A DNA stretch of 64,000 nucleotides from Atherinomorus stipes. Its lineage: Eukaryota; Chordata; Actinopteri; Atheriniformes; Atherinidae. The notes below the pieces were generated by a model. It made no database searches and was not told the DNA's origin. It worked only from the letters and a program-made list of their open reading frames with translations. The stretch's first letter is position 1; every line of letters starts with the position of its first letter. A program made the translations under genes and the position numbers. The stretch lies in the NCBI GenBank assembly GCA_023101725.1, contig JALJCO010013393.1, positions 434,001 to 498,000 on the forward strand, read 5' to 3'. Positions 1-11,874 of this stretch are shown here, in pieces.

Positions 1-675
1 TGAGAAGCAGTGCGAACATGTCTGTTCGTATTACACTGAGCCGGGAAGGCTTTACGCTCCACTACATGCGTGTCAGCCTGTCTGTGGCTTCATAAAGAGG
101 GAAGAGTGGGAGTGGAGAGAGTTTGTGAGAGTGAAGGAGAGGACACATTCTTCATCCACGGGAGTGTGGGAAGGTGGAAGATGAAAGAGAAAGGGAAGCA
201 TCTCCCAGAGTAGAAACGACAAACATATTCTCCTGAAAACATCCCTTCATATCCAGAGATTCACCAGCGTTAACTTCCCAAAAACAAACACGCCGTGGTC
301 CATGACACCGGAGCGTCCCACACAGTTAGAATACACAGTTTCACATAACACCTTTTTGTCCCTGACTTGCAATCTGTGAGCCACGTTGTTCTAGATGTTT
401 CCGTTTGTCCTGACAGTCCTACTCCCATGACCTATATGGAACAGCAGGATACTGGATCATGTTGCAACAACAAATGCTTGAAAAGAAGTGTGTATAAACA
501 TTCTAAACATGTTTCTAAAGAGGTTAATCTGGCCATTACAAGACGCAGGTTACGTCCCTTTGGGCCAAAGAGAGGAACCAAGTTCATTCAGTTAGAGCCT
601 GGGGGGTAAAAGTAAATACACAGCCATTGGCCTGCTTTGCATCCGGCAACAACCCTGTTGCAATCCTGCAAGACA
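1..675. other. non-coding stretch, no feature recognised
   Basis: No repeat shared with the rest of the window and no exon-like frame was seen. The first 230 bases are rich in GA on the plus strand. Short open frames here have no recognisable domain. Confidence 0.4.
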
Positions 676-1074
676 TTAAAGGGACTAGAGGCAGGAATTG
701 TGAAGGAATAAACAAGCATGTCCAGTTTTTTAATACCGATGGGTGATGAAGCGTTAAAACACAAAAAGAACGAGCCCACCCACGTATCTCTCCGTTGCCT
801 TGAGCAGGCCATGTGCTGCATAAAGCGCTGCGATTTGGTGGCCGAATTTCCCACGCTGCCCTACGGATGTGACGTCAAATGACACGCCATCCGCGTCCAT
901 CACAGTTTTGATACAGGAAGGAGACGGTCACGGTAAATTCAAACACTGCAAGGGATAGCAATAGCGTTATAGCTTCAATTTGTGCACGCTCCCATGACAG
1001 CTTGGCTCGTAGCTGCAGTTACCTGCAGCGGCAGTCACGAGTCTCATTTTAATCTTACCTCAAGTCCCTTTGAA
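676..1074 (-). mobile_element. TTAA-flanked MITE, family A, copy 1
   Basis: This is one of three copies of the same non-autonomous DNA element; the others are at 10956-11420 and 55164-55659. The terminal motif TTAAAGGGACTAGAGGCAGG opens the copy, and the opposite end carries its inverted form ending TCCCTTTGAA. Internal blocks are shared with the other copies, including the stretches read in reverse as CAAGGCAACGGAGAGA and GACGTCACATCCG. This copy lacks about 100 bases of the middle present in copies 2 and 3. TTAA ends point to a TTAA-specific superfamily (piggyBac or Kolobok type). No coding capacity is visible. Confidence 0.8.
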
Positions 1075-1369
1075 GGAAATACTAATACTTATTAGTACAT
1101 ATTAATATCTCCCACACATACAAAGAACCTGAATGACTGATAAGATGGTTCACCCCCTTTACTTCATTTTGCTAAGCTACAAACGCGCCCAGGTGCTGAG
1201 ACTGATGCACAGAGTGAAATCTCTTATCATCCAGCGTGTTTGGAGGCGAGAGACGAGGAAAACAAATACTGTACAAGCATGCACATGGCGATATATTGAG
1301 CCCGAAAAAATTTTTCAGTTCATTTTCATTTTTCGTGCTATTAATTGATTTATTTATTATTGTCCCAGG

Positions 1370-1543
1370 CCGGTTTTAAGTTGTTGGTTAAGTAACCAAG
1401 TTGTCAGAAAGATTATAATTAGCCACATGTTGGTTGCTTGCATAGATCCGTATCGGTTGATATTGGATATTGGAGATTAAGATTTGGAAAATAGTGGTAT
1501 ATCAGATATTGGTATTAAAAAATTCATTATTGAACATTCCTGA
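1370..1543 (+). mobile_element. hAT-like repeat, family F, internally deleted copy
   Basis: This matches 5771-6075 in two blocks: GGTTTTAAGTTGTTGGTTAA followed by CCACATGTTG, and GGTTGATATTGGAT through the end motif GAACATTCC. The middle of the longer copy is missing here. The terminal sequence resembles the inverted form of TAGGGATGTTCGATA, which is common at the ends of fish hAT-type elements. The left end is not identifiable. Confidence 0.6.
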
Positions 1544-1639
1544 TTATTTGTGCTAGCCATATTAGCATCCAGACGGTAGAGCTCACAGTGTAAGCCGTGT
1601 CTGTGTGGGTTGTCACCAGGCGGCAACCTTCAGTGGCCA

Positions 1640-2306
1640 ACTATGAAGCTACCCAGGAGAAGTAAATATTTGTAGTTCTTTCTTCGTCCGATAGGGGCTG
1701 GCTGCAAAACAGAGCAAATCCCCACAGACTCCCATGTAAAAAAGGACGTCACAGCAGAAATAAACATGTTTACAGCCTGGTTCAAAAAATCATTTTAGGT
1801 TTAATAAGTCAAGTTTACTTTCATGTCAACTGTGAGGGGGGTGATTTTTTTTTATAACTCACCCATTTATTTATTATTTAATCTTGAAATTACACATTAC
1901 TAGGGGTGATTGACATGGGGCAGACCGGAAGCCCGGCCTGCCGACCGGTTGCTCCTAGTTAGCTCCTTATTTGCTCTCAGTAATGTGTCAGTCTGTAGCA
2001 GAGTAGCAAAATGGCGGTTTTTAGTCAAATAGCAATTCTAAGCATGTCTTACCTTTACCCTGCCGCTTAGGTGGCTAATCTTCGTTAGCTCCCGTTAGTT
2101 TTGAGTTAGTGAAGGTTAGCGTTTAGCCCAGAGTAGGTCAGCTGTTAATCATTTGTCCCCAGGCCGTGCTTTGCCCATTTTAGTATTTTCCAGGACTGAC
2201 GACACATGTGACATGGCAAGATGGCGACGGTGGGAAACGCCCAACTGGCTTCACTTTCCCTTATTCAGACGTGACCGGATACTACGTCCATATATTTTAG
2301 TGTTTG
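1640..2306 (+). mobile_element. non-autonomous DNA element, family H, long copy
   Basis: A long interspersed repeat whose second half (about 1915-2306) reappears inverted at 47694-48066. Shared blocks include TTTAGCCCAGAGTA, GTGCTTTGCCCATT-like and TATTTTCCAGGA. The front half contains CAGCAGAAATAAACATG, a segment I associate with a widespread fish DNA element. No transposase frame survives and the exact ends are unclear. Confidence 0.6.
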
Positions 2307-2329
2307 GTTGTCACACATGCTCTGTCTTT

Positions 2330-3160
2330 ATCTTTTTAGCAGTCGTGGGTGTGCATACAGTGGCTTGACAGGTAGACGTGAGTGGTGCATCCAGCAGATG
2401 GTCTGGCTGGGATCCTGTTTTAGTCTGATCAGACTCTGGAGTGGTGGCCTGCTTTGAGTCTCTGAAGGAGCTGCAGAAAAAGCTCATCAAGCAGATTTTA
2501 ATGTTGGAATGACAGGTTCGGGAGTCCAGGGGTTTGCTTAATCCAGGTTCCAGATTGCGTTGGCTCATCTTTACACTCACTTTTATTGTGTAGACGAAAC
2601 ATTCAGCATCTAGAAGACAAGGTCTTGTTTTCTATCCAAACAGAAATAAACGCTTTTGTTAGTTTTTGTTAAACGCTTTTTGTCTTTGAGGAGTATTTCT
2701 GAGCCGTTTCTGTTCACAAACACCTGGACCTGTTTACTGAAGCAGCTGAGCTTCGGTTTGTTTTCAGTGAAATTCTGAGGGAATACTGCATTATTTATTT
2801 ATTTATCTGCTCATTCCTCCATGTTCCTCAGCTATCTAACTCTGTCCATCTTCTGTTTGTCAGAAGGAAGACCAGATTTTATTATTTTTCCAGCCTGTGC
2901 GGTCAGTTCCAAGAGCAACAGAAAGCTGATAAATCTTGGGGGAAGAGCAGAGTTGGAGATATTTCTTGTGACTCTTGACATTATTTGTGAAGCTGAAACA
3001 CATCAATCAGTGCAGCCGATGTTTTTGTCTCCAATAAGAATAGAGACAAGCGTTTAAGACTCAGTTAATTGCCATGCTGCAGTGAGCATATGGTTTGGGA
3101 GCACAGTGCTGAATGTTATACATCATAAGCAGCAGCCTGAGAAGCATACAAAAACATTTT
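2330..3160. other. non-coding stretch, no feature recognised
   Basis: No inverted termini, tandem repeat or exon-like segment was found. The short frames at 2311-2580 and 2821-3057 lack domains and splice context. Confidence 0.35.
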
Positions 3161-3164
3161 TATT

Positions 3165-3370
3165 ATGTCAGGCAGGGGAAGATTAATAGGGTGATGTTTT
3201 TTGACTGTAATTGACCCAGTTAATGAGACCCTTGTTTTGTGGTTTCCTCCCCCACAACCAACTGTGATGGTGCTCAAAACAAGTGCCAAAAAGTCCCATC
3301 TCTGCCAAATGAAATTGGCTTATTAATTCCAATTATACTGATCATTGAACACTCAAATGAAAAATGAAGA
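3165..3370. promoter_or_regulatory. candidate conserved noncoding element
   Basis: A repeat-free block of balanced composition with homeodomain-type core sites (TTAATAG, GTTAATGAG, TTATTAATTCC, CCAATTATA) and runs without indel-prone microsatellites. This is the texture of vertebrate conserved noncoding elements. The call is inference from composition only; conservation cannot be seen from one sequence. Confidence 0.22.
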
Positions 3371-3820
3371 CGTTTCAACTTGACTAATTGGCCCCAGGAG
3401 TGAGCGTATGTTTGTGTCTGTGTGCCTGACGTATGTGTGTGGATGTTTATATAGGGGGAGTGTGTGAACGAGGGAAATACTGTAGGAGAGAACAGGAAGT
3501 TTCAGTTAGTGGTGGAGAGCTGAGGAAGAATGGAAACAGAACAAAAATACTTCAGTGTCAGCTAATTCTGGCTTCTTGCTTTTTCTCCCTCACACACACT
3601 CACACACACACCCATCCGACTGTTCAATAAAACATAAAGTCAGTGTCACAGGTGTGGCTCAGGTGGGACGAGGGGCGATCCATTAGAGTCTGGGTCAGGA
3701 GTCCGAGAGCCCAGCTGCTCTTTTGTTCTGAGCCTGAGGCGACCTTCAGCAAGATGCTGAAACTTAAATCACAAAGAAAGGAAAAAAAGGGAAGTCTCTG
3801 ATTGTGTTCTTGTGGCTTCA

Positions 3821-4949
3821 AAGGATGACTTTAGTTCTTTCTGGACCTTTTTTCTAGAAATGAATGCATGCATTTACTCACCGGTAAATTCTTTTGTATC
3901 AGTCTGACTCATTTGGACAAAAATTAGATTAAGTCGCAATCCACTAATATCCATGTAATGGGAGCGAATGGAGCAAAACGAATGGGCCTCTATTTATGAC
4001 ATTATCTTCAGCAAAACTCCGTAATTTCAACAATACTTTAAAGACCCACAATGGAACTTTTAGCAGTTTTCTTAGTGACATGTTCCCTATCGACAGCTAA
4101 ACTAGCATCCATCTTCATCGTACCTGCACTGTGATTCACTCCAGCCAGTAAAAGACAGTCTTATCTTACTCTTGTTCTATCCCTTCCCCTCTTCCTCCGG
4201 TAATGTTTCCTTGCGTTTCTTTGCTGAATCCAACATGATGCATGTTCAATACACCCGCTGTGTTCATGTCTAGTTCATATCCGTTTGCTAGCACCTGACA
4301 CTAGCACACTAACCAATAGTCATCTGCAACGTCACGGCTCCGTCCTGGACACAAAAGTTACAAAGCAAAGTTTCTGAGCTTCTGGACGCCTCTAGGCAGT
4401 GATGGCTCGAAAATGCGCAAAATGAATGTTGGTGTGCCATTGAAACGAGTCAGAAACACAGATTTTAAGGTGTAAAAGTTACGTTGTGGGTCTTTAAGAC
4501 AAATGAACAAACAAACAAGTGCTACTGAGTCACAGTCACCATCACAGAGCAGGAGTGAGTGAGTTGTGCTAGGTTTGTAGTTGTTTGGCTAGCTAACTGC
4601 TCTCTCAGCTATGCTATGGCCATGCGTCTGTGGGCACATACGGCCAGAAGTGTGGAGAATACCCTCAATAAATAATGGAAAGATAAATCTAAACTTGCAG
4701 GACAATAGTGCTCATTCATTTGTTTGTTTATTCATCTCAAAGGATTGATGAAATTAAGGATTTGCAGGCAGATAATGGCTTATAGAAAGGCCCGTTCATG
4801 CTGCCCCATTCACTCCCATCATTTGTTGACTGTGACTAATCTACATATCGTCCGAAGGAGTAAGACTGATACAGAAATTTTAACAGTGAGTAAATGCACA
4901 TATAAATTCCTAGAAATAAGGTCAGGTTTAAAAAAATTAAAGTTATCCT
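3821..4949. mobile_element. foldback element, family E, copy 1 (carries a nested TTAA MITE)
   Basis: The two ends are inverted copies of each other. The left reads AAGGATGACTTTAGTTC and later GCATTTACTCACCGG; the right, in reverse complement, reads AGGATAACTTTAATTT and GCATTTACTCACTGT. A TTAA sits at the right end (4950-4953), and the left has TTCA, probably a mutated TTAA. The left arm is interrupted at 4042-4493. The interior right half matches, inverted, the flanks of the 880 bp element at 50029-50908. The native length without the insertion is about 0.68 kb. Non-coding. Confidence 0.7.
4042..4493. mobile_element. 452 bp TTAA MITE nested in the foldback element
   Basis: TTAA occurs immediately outside both ends (4038-4041 and 4494-4497). 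The termini are inverted: left AGACCCACAATGGAACTTTT, right in reverse complement AGACCCACAACGTAACTTTT. No coding capacity. It splits the left arm of the surrounding foldback element and is therefore younger than it. Confidence 0.8.
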
Positions 4950-5098
4950 TTAAGTTTAGAAACTTCCACTATGATTCAGTATTTATATGAACCCAGCCTG
5001 TTTGAGAACAATGACCTCTGGGAAACATGTTATAACACACTGCACAACTGCTACCATCCATGTTACTATACTGTATATTATCGGCCAGTATTGGCATT

Positions 5099-5530
5099 AA
5101 GATTCAAGATTCAAGATTAACTTTTTTGTCTCTCAGAGAGAGAAATTTGTATTGGGTCATTCACCCATGCTGCAGCACAGTATCTATAATCAATACACGG
5201 GCAATAAAAACATAAAACACATACAAAAAACAGTGCCAGAAAGGGCAAATGTGGTACTGCCATCAGCACCTGCATGTCCCGTCTGAAACATTGATACTCA
5301 AAAAAAGTAATGACATACATAAAAACAATTTGATTAAGGGCAGGTCAGCAAATTGCTGAACGGTCAGGAAGGCACAAAAGGCTCTGGTCTTATCTAGCCT
5401 TATTTACCAGTTTAATAGCCATAGGAACAAAAGAATTCTTAAGTCTGTTCAATCTACAGTGAGGAACCCTAAATCTTCTACCAGATGGTAGTAGCTCAAA
5501 CTCCCTGTACAAAATATGTGATGAATCATT
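5099..5530 (-). mobile_element. LINE 3' end with (ATTCAAG)n tail
   Basis: Read on the minus strand, this carries the last codons of a LINE ORF2, then a 3' UTR, and ends in a short ATTCAAG tandem tail at 5099-5120. Such short tandem tails are usual for L2/CR1/Rex-like LINEs. It appears to have inserted into older repeat sequence, since a remnant containing TATCGGCCAGTATTGG lies directly outside the tail. Confidence 0.75.
5390..5500 (-). pseudogene. LINE ORF2 C-terminus fragment
   Basis: The minus-strand translation contains LPSGRRFRVPHC followed by KNSFVPMAIKLVNKAR and a stop at 5390-5392. This pattern (a GRR-R-P block, then NSF-P-AI-L-N) is the conserved C-terminal tail of fish non-LTR retrotransposon ORF2 proteins. 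Everything upstream of it, including the reverse transcriptase core, is absent, so it is a 5'-truncated dead copy. Confidence 0.75.
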
Positions 5531-5770
5531 AATTAAATCATTAATCATCAATTAAAATATCAATATCGTTTTTCTTTTTATCATACTAATACTTCTACTA
5601 ACAAAGTCTTGTGAGATTTTGTTAGTAAATCTTGATCCATTATTATTGGTCATGTAGAGAAGTCCCTGTCATCCGGAAGAACATATCCCAGCATTTCTTT
5701 CAGAGTCATATGACTACAGTGCAGCTGCTGCTGCTACAGACTGACTTTTTTGAAGCTGCTTATAAAATGT

Positions 5771-6075
5771 CTGGTTTTAAGTTGTTGGTTAAGCTACCAA
5801 GTTATCAGAAACAGAATTAGTCACATGTTGACTGATACCTGCTAGTATCTGATACCTGGCAGCCAGATGTCCAAAATGAACTCGTCTGGCTGAGTTAAGG
5901 ATATTTTGGGATCTTTGCTGTCAGAGCACAATATAGTTGTATCTCTCAAAATATGATACGACCTCACAGCTGTCTGCGTAGATTGGTATTGGTTGATATT
6001 GGATCTTGGAAATTAAGAGTTGGATGATATTGGTATATTTGATATCTGTAAAAAAGCCAATATCGAACATCCCTA
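5771..6075 (+). mobile_element. hAT-like repeat, family F, longer copy
   Basis: Shares both flanking blocks with 1370-1543 and keeps about 150 bases of middle sequence. It ends in AATATCGAACATCCCTA, the inverted form of a TAGGGATGTTCGATATT terminus. The left terminus is not visible, possibly because the LINE at 5099-5530 landed in it. Confidence 0.6.
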
Positions 6076-6089
6076 ATCACACATTCTGC

Positions 6090-7330
6090 TTCCTCATCAC
6101 TTAAACATATTTTGTTTATGTTGTTAAAGATTAATTTGAATATAAATAGACAGTTGTGCAGATTTAGCCTTTTTAGCTCATCACGTGTACGTGGAGACCC
6201 CAGACCCAGCTGATGATTCATATCTCCCTCCAGCTCTTGCTCAGTCTGGGGTCTCTGTGCTTTTAATCTGCTCTCCAGCAGGTGCCTGCACACTCATCTG
6301 GTTGCTTCTTGTATCAGAGATGAAATCAGCCCTCCCTGACAGACAGAAGGAAAGAAGACAGTTGAGACGTGTTTGAATGGTAAAATCATGGTTTCTGACA
6401 AAGTCAGTTTTTATTCTTTTTCTATTTGTGTGTGTTTATCTGTTTGTCAGAGTAGAAGTTAACAGCTTTTCCCTCTAAAAGCAACATATATAGCTTCCAA
6501 AAATCCTGAACAAAAAACAACTTTTTTTCATGAAGATTAAACAAGAAATATAAGTGAACACTCATGAGAGCAATTAGTTCTCTCCGCAGTGGTTTTGTAA
6601 AAACTCGTTCCTGCAGTGATGTGGTTGTGGCAGCGAGGCCACTCGGCACAGATGACAGACCCCACAGCAAGAATCACCACAGAGAGGCCATTCACACGGG
6701 CGGAGAGACAGGAAAAGTGTGGAGCTGCTTATTTAGGTTTGGGGAAGGGACGCAAAGTGAACTGCTCGGAAATGACACACATCCACATGTGCACGCAGGT
6801 AAATATACACATCCAGAATATACACAAACCAAGTGCTATTAAGGCTGAGCTTGCTGCAGTGTTTGCAGGCTGCAGAAAGAAGCAACTGTTTGAATCACTG
6901 ACACATGGAGGAGGGAAGTCCAGAGTGTGAAAGCTCACATTATTTCATAACCTTATCTGTAGTGCTGAGATCATCTGTGTTGTTGTGAGAACTGCTGACA
7001 GGTACCATGTCAGCAAAACTAACATAAAATCAAATAAAAAATTAACCAGTTTTAAAAACCTCTGTAACCTCCAGATCTTCAGGGCAACAGTGTTTCATGG
7101 GTTTTAAACATGAATCAAGCTTGCGTTTCTTTAGCCATGTTGTCGAGTGTCACATTAGTAGAGCATTAAATATATTAAATGAACATGTTTTTTTTTAGGA
7201 AACTATTGGGCTAATATAAAGTGAAGATGCAATATTTCTAAATCCAGCTTTGCTTCCTCTTTCTTAAGTTCTCCGTCTTCATAACCTGAGGCCTTTTACC
7301 AACAGAACAACACAGTGTGAGCTGCTTCAT
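6090..7330. other. non-coding stretch, no feature recognised
   Basis: No inverted termini, tandem arrays or shared repeat. Overlapping short frames at 6422-6938 on both strands are uninformative. Confidence 0.35.
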
Positions 7331-7339
7331 GCAGATCCT

Positions 7340-7755
7340 GCATATCTTGGCTAAGCTCCTTGAGTCCTTCATCACTGATCAGTTAAAATAGTTTTTACAG
7401 CATTAGGATTGTACTGTACCTGATTTTCAGTCTGGTTTTAGAAAAAGACACTTTACAACTATGACAAAGTTTTTAATGCTTTTATCCATTATGTTGACAG
7501 TAAACAGCATTGTGCTGCCTTTTCATTCACCCTCTCTAAGGTGTTTGATTCAGTGGACCAATAAAGGCTAATATGTAGCCTAGCTAAAGCAAGTCTGTCC
7601 CCTGAAACTCTCTGCTGGTTTGAAAACTATCTAGCAGACAGAGCACAGTGGTTACAAACTAATGATTTAACCTCCACACTTTTCAAAGTAACAAAAGGAG
7701 TGCCTCAGGGGCTGGTGTTAGGTCCACTCCTTTTTATCTTTTATGTCATCAAATT
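7340..7755 (+). pseudogene. LINE reverse transcriptase fragment
   Basis: Plus-strand translation with several stops and one or two shifts gives the order of reverse transcriptase motifs: FQSGFRKRHFTTM, then FSFTLSKVFDSVD, then LCWFENYLADRAQ, then GVPQGLVLGPLLFIFY. These correspond to the SGF-R, FVD-SKAFD-VDH, W-NYL-DR-Q and GVPQGS-LGPLLF blocks of L2/Rex/Jockey-like ORF2. The catalytic YADD block that should follow is missing because the sequence passes into unrelated DNA. A dead, internally truncated copy. Confidence 0.85.
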
Positions 7756-7929
7756 GAAGCTAAATCTTTTAAAAATTTAAAGTAACTGTGACCAGCTCTG
7801 GCATGAATCTGGATCGCACTCTGTGTAGTGTGGTTGATGAAGACATTGATGCTCCACTTCAGCCCGAACAGGTGGCGTATTCATTCTGGCACAGAATAAA
7901 AAAGCATTTTAGCAGCATGAAGAACTAGA

Positions 7930-8247
7930 AAAGTACAGACCTCCGTAAAGGAGCACATCTGCCAACAGGTGCAGAAGTCTGATTGGACATTACAGAAAAC
8001 ACATGATTGCAGTGATTGCCTCAAAGTGTTGCTCAGTACAATTTTAGTTCAGAAGCCTCATCATGCTTGTTGTATTTTTTGCTTATTTGTTTTTTATATT
8101 TCTGTTGAACCACAATTTAAAATCAATGCCACGATTTTGCCAACATTTTCATTTATTATCACTTTTGTCAATTTTTACTTATTTTACTGACAGCTATTTT
8201 TTTCCATCTTTAATGGGAGGGGGTCTAAACTTTCGGACTGTACTGTA
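7930..8247 (+). mobile_element. Tc1/mariner 3' end with transposase tail
   Basis: Around 7970-8030 one frame reads RSLIGHYRKHMIAVIASKC, which fits the C-terminal end of Tc1/mariner transposases (R-L-YRKR-AVIA-KG). The same stretch is shared with 41340-41400 inside the TA-flanked element at 40737-41477. The fragment finishes in AACTTTCGGACTGTACTGTA, a mariner-type terminus next to TA. The 5' part is lost. Confidence 0.6.
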
Positions 8248-8302
8248 CATTTACAACAGACTTCGTCCATGGCAAGACAGGGTTGTGCAGGCCCTTGTGT
8301 GA

Positions 8303-9990
8303 GTGTATTTAAAGGCCATGTGTGCTGTATACATTTTCCAATTTTCTCACCACCTCGATCAGCTGTGTACCAAAACTCTCTTTTCAGCCTCGCATCTGCG
8401 GAAATGTGGAAATAACAATCCAGGCTCTATCCATACGAAGGCAAACTCTGGCCTAAATTCACAAATTTTTCACCAAACCAGCCTATCATCCATACGAAGC
8501 CAGCATTACGGGGGTCTGCAAATGTGTCTTTTTATTTTTATTTTTTTAATCAAGGCTTTAGGGTGGAAAGATTTTGAGACACTGTTTGTGCGGTTCCATC
8601 TTTCAGCTCTGTCCACATTTTTTTTTTTACACGCTTGCGTCAGCTTCGCCTTTTCTAAAACACACATGCTGTACACTCAGCATCACAACAACGATGACGC
8701 CGTAGATACAGATTTCTGTGCATGCCCAATGTTTTGTCTCCTGTTTTTCCTGTTTCGTATTTTTGCTTTAGCACCACAGCGCCACTTACAGGCCTGGCAT
8801 ATATTTTGCTGCGTTTCCATGCATTCATGTGATCAATCACAATTATTTTACATCTCCATCTTTGAGATGAACGTTCATGAAAATATGAGCGTTTTATGTT
8901 CATTTTGTCTTTGTGTGGACAAAGTCTCAACATCAAGCGTCTCGGCGTTAACCCCGCCTCGAATGTTCAACTAATCACAATACTTCTGAGTCCCATGAAA
9001 AGAAAGTCCTCCTTGGCCGCGGTGTCGAGAACCAGCCACAAGCCATCCTCAATTACATCCACCAGAACACAATGATGTTCTTATGGCCTTGAGAACAAAA
9101 GGAAAGTTCTTGCTTCTTGTGGAGTATGTCACAAGCTTAAAACTCCTGTTTAATTAGATTTATAGATTTTGTCATTTTGCTTTTAAATGATGTGAAAACG
9201 TTCCTGTTTTCTCTCTTCGCTCTCAGGCATCTGTTGTGCTTCATTTATCTCCCTCCTCCAACACTTCTGCTAGAAAATAATTGGCAACTTTGATAGACAG
9301 AGTGGATAATAAACATTGCTGCAACAATGATGAAGATCTTCCACCACTACCATTAATATAATGATTCTGTTGTTCTTACAGCCTCAGACATATAATCTGA
9401 AAGCCTTATACAGTATGTGGGTGTGTAGAATATGATTATGGGCTTTCATTATACACATAAATAAAGAAGAGAGACAGACAGCCCAGGAGGGGGAGAGAGA
9501 TGAGGAGGAGGTCAGACTACGCAGGATGCTAAACAATGATGGAAATATCAGACATCACTAACACTCCTAAACGGGAGAGATAAAAAAAGAAAAAAGTGCC
9601 AAGAAAGAAAATTGACATATTAGTGGTAAATAGGAGATAGGCAAAGAAAAGACAGAGAGGGAAAGGGAGGAAGAGGAGGGAAGGCATTAAGGAAGCAGTA
9701 ATCCACTTGTCACATGCAGAGATGTCAACCAAAGAGACTTCTCCACACAGCGAGGGATAAATCCATTTATTCTGGTAATAGCTGCTCTTATCAGCCACTG
9801 ACTCGGTGCAAACGCACAATGTCTTTGTCTCAACACTAAAACTACTGCTTACATTCAGGAGTACAATTCAACTCACTCTTTTAGTCTCTGGCCACTGGTT
9901 TATGTCAAGTTCTCTGTTTATCACCATCGTCAAAGATTGACCCAGAACAATCCAGTTCTGTGTAAGTTTGGGATTATTGCATCACAGTAG
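8303..9990. other. non-coding stretch with a 223-codon open frame of no recognisable content
   Basis: The frame at 8303-8974 is the longest in the window. It is rich in Phe, Leu, Cys and His from T-rich DNA, with homopolymers inside it, and shows no motif. I treat it as chance. 9400-9700 is purine-rich with GA runs. No repeat copy elsewhere in the window was seen. Confidence 0.4.
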
Positions 9991-10009
9991 AGTGCTGCAG
10001 AAACTGGAA

Positions 10010-10370
10010 GCTTTAAAGAAGCTATATCATGCTTTAAATGTTCCAAAAAGTCAACTACAGGTACTATAAATAACTAATTTGGTGTTAAATATTTATTTTC
10101 TGATATGTCTAATTTCAAACATGGAAGTAAAACGGCTGACTGCACTGAGCCACCGAAGCCATCGATGTGTGGGTATGCCCGTTTCATGACGTTGCCCTGG
10201 AACTGGCATCACAACTTGGTCTCACGTGGCACCATAAATATTTCTAAACACTGTTGTGACATGGACAAATCCGACTCCAATCATCGGAAAGTGATGGACC
10301 ACCCTGTCATGGAGCTGTATACACTCGACCCCAAGACCGATACGGAATTTGAAGTACATGCAGTACCACA
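10010..10370 (+). repeat. interspersed repeat, family G, copy 1
   Basis: Matches the minus strand of 60336-60616 in several collinear blocks, among them ATGTTCCAAAAAGTCAACTA, AACTAATTTGGTGT and ATGGACCACCCTGTCATGGA. In both copies the last block stays open and would read MDHPVMELY-LDPK-DT-FE-H. The preserved frame in both copies could reflect coding ancestry or chance. The family is unidentified. Confidence 0.6.
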
Positions 10371-10955
10371 GAGACCCCTGAGAAGTAAACAATACAATCT
10401 AACAACTTGCTAATAAACCAAAAAGGTTAGCATTGAGCAGGTGATATGGTTTTACTTACTGATGTTGCATGTTCATGAGGCATTTATAGGAATCGCATCA
10501 GTTTTCAAAAGTACGGCCCAAGATTCATGAAGTGGTCAGAAGTGAAGTTCACACACAAAGACGTTCTTGAGGGTTTTTTCTGTGCTCCCAAAGACAAAAC
10601 CCAACCACTTCTGGTGAGCAGATCCATCGTTCAGTGTGACAGATAAATTACTACACCGATCACAACCAAAGACACATTTTTTCCAACTTGGCATTGTCAA
10701 TAGCTAAAAATGTAAAAAACAAAACAAAACAAAAAAACAAGAAGCTTTTCTTCTGAACTCTGGAGCAAAACCTATGTTTGCTGCCTGTTTCAGAGAAAGT
10801 CTTCTTCTCCTCAGAGACACTGGGGAGGTTAGCGATTCTAGGAGAAGGTGGCTAGCCTCCTAGGTGATGTCACATTGGAGGTGGAAACTCTTGGCCAGGC
10901 GGTTTACCGGATTGGGAGGGGCTACAGCTTTGAGAGATTTATGCAGAAGGTATAC

Positions 10956-11420
10956 TTAAAGTGACGAGAGGCAGGATTAAGAAACGAGACTCACGAGCGC
11001 CGCAACTCGTGCTGCTGGTAACTGCAGCCACCAGCAAAGCCGTTACGGGAGTGCGCCCAAACTGAAGCTACAACGTTGTTTACTATGCCAATAAAGTCTT
11101 TTTCTTCCTAGTGCCACTTTTTACTGGTCTTTCAGTTGATCTGGATCGTTTGCTGACAGCAGAAGAATCCAGAACTATCCCTTACAGTGTTCGAATCCAC
11201 CGTGACTGTCTCCTTCCTGTATCAAAGCTGTTGGGGACACACATGCAGCGTCAGCTGACGTCACATCCGCAGAACATCACGGCAAATTCGGCCACCGAAT
11301 TGCAGCGCATTATGCTGCACACGGCCTGTTCAAGGCAACGGAGAGAGACGTGGGTGGGCTCATTCTTTTTGTTTTTTAACGCTTCATCACCCATTAGCAT
11401 TAAAAAACTGGACATGAGGT
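10956..11420 (+). mobile_element. TTAA MITE, family A, copy 2
   Basis: Begins with TTAAAGTGACGAGAGGCAGG and runs collinear with copy 3 through CTTTTTCTTC-T-GT, TCAGTTGATCTGGATCGTTT and CAAGGCAACGGAGAGA. It stops at GGACATGAGG, about 40 bases short of the expected right terminus, so the right inverted repeat is lost. Confidence 0.8.
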
Positions 11421-11874
11421 AGTGTGTGTTTTAACTGGAGCATAGGGAAGTATTTCCTCTTTCAGAGCAACAATATCAGCTGACATGCATTTATTCATTC
11501 ATTCAGCTACAAAACCCAAACATCTGGAGACAGGCAATCGCACTGACCAATCATAAGGTCAGGCATATATGTGTCTCTGTGTTTGCGCCGGGATACACGT
11601 CGTGTCCAAAGAGGTGCTTGTCAGGCCACTGCGGACCTACGCAGCGGTTATAGCGGTTACAGCGATGCAGACGACGCAAGAGTATAAATCCAATTTTAGA
11701 CGAGCATAGATGACAAAATAGCACTTTAATTATGGATATTTTTATGTAGGAACTAACATTACAGCATGGTTAAAAGCTATTGAAAGTCTATTTTTCTTTA
11801 TGTATCTCCTTTTGGTTCATGTGTATGAAGTGTAAGAAATGTAACTCTGCACCTTTGCTTTGAGTTGAAAACAG

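Noticed and set aside
8303..8974. 223-codon open frame, the longest in the window
   Set aside because: T-rich, with homopolymers, extreme Phe/Cys/His content and no domain. It abuts a mariner tail and needs no coding explanation.
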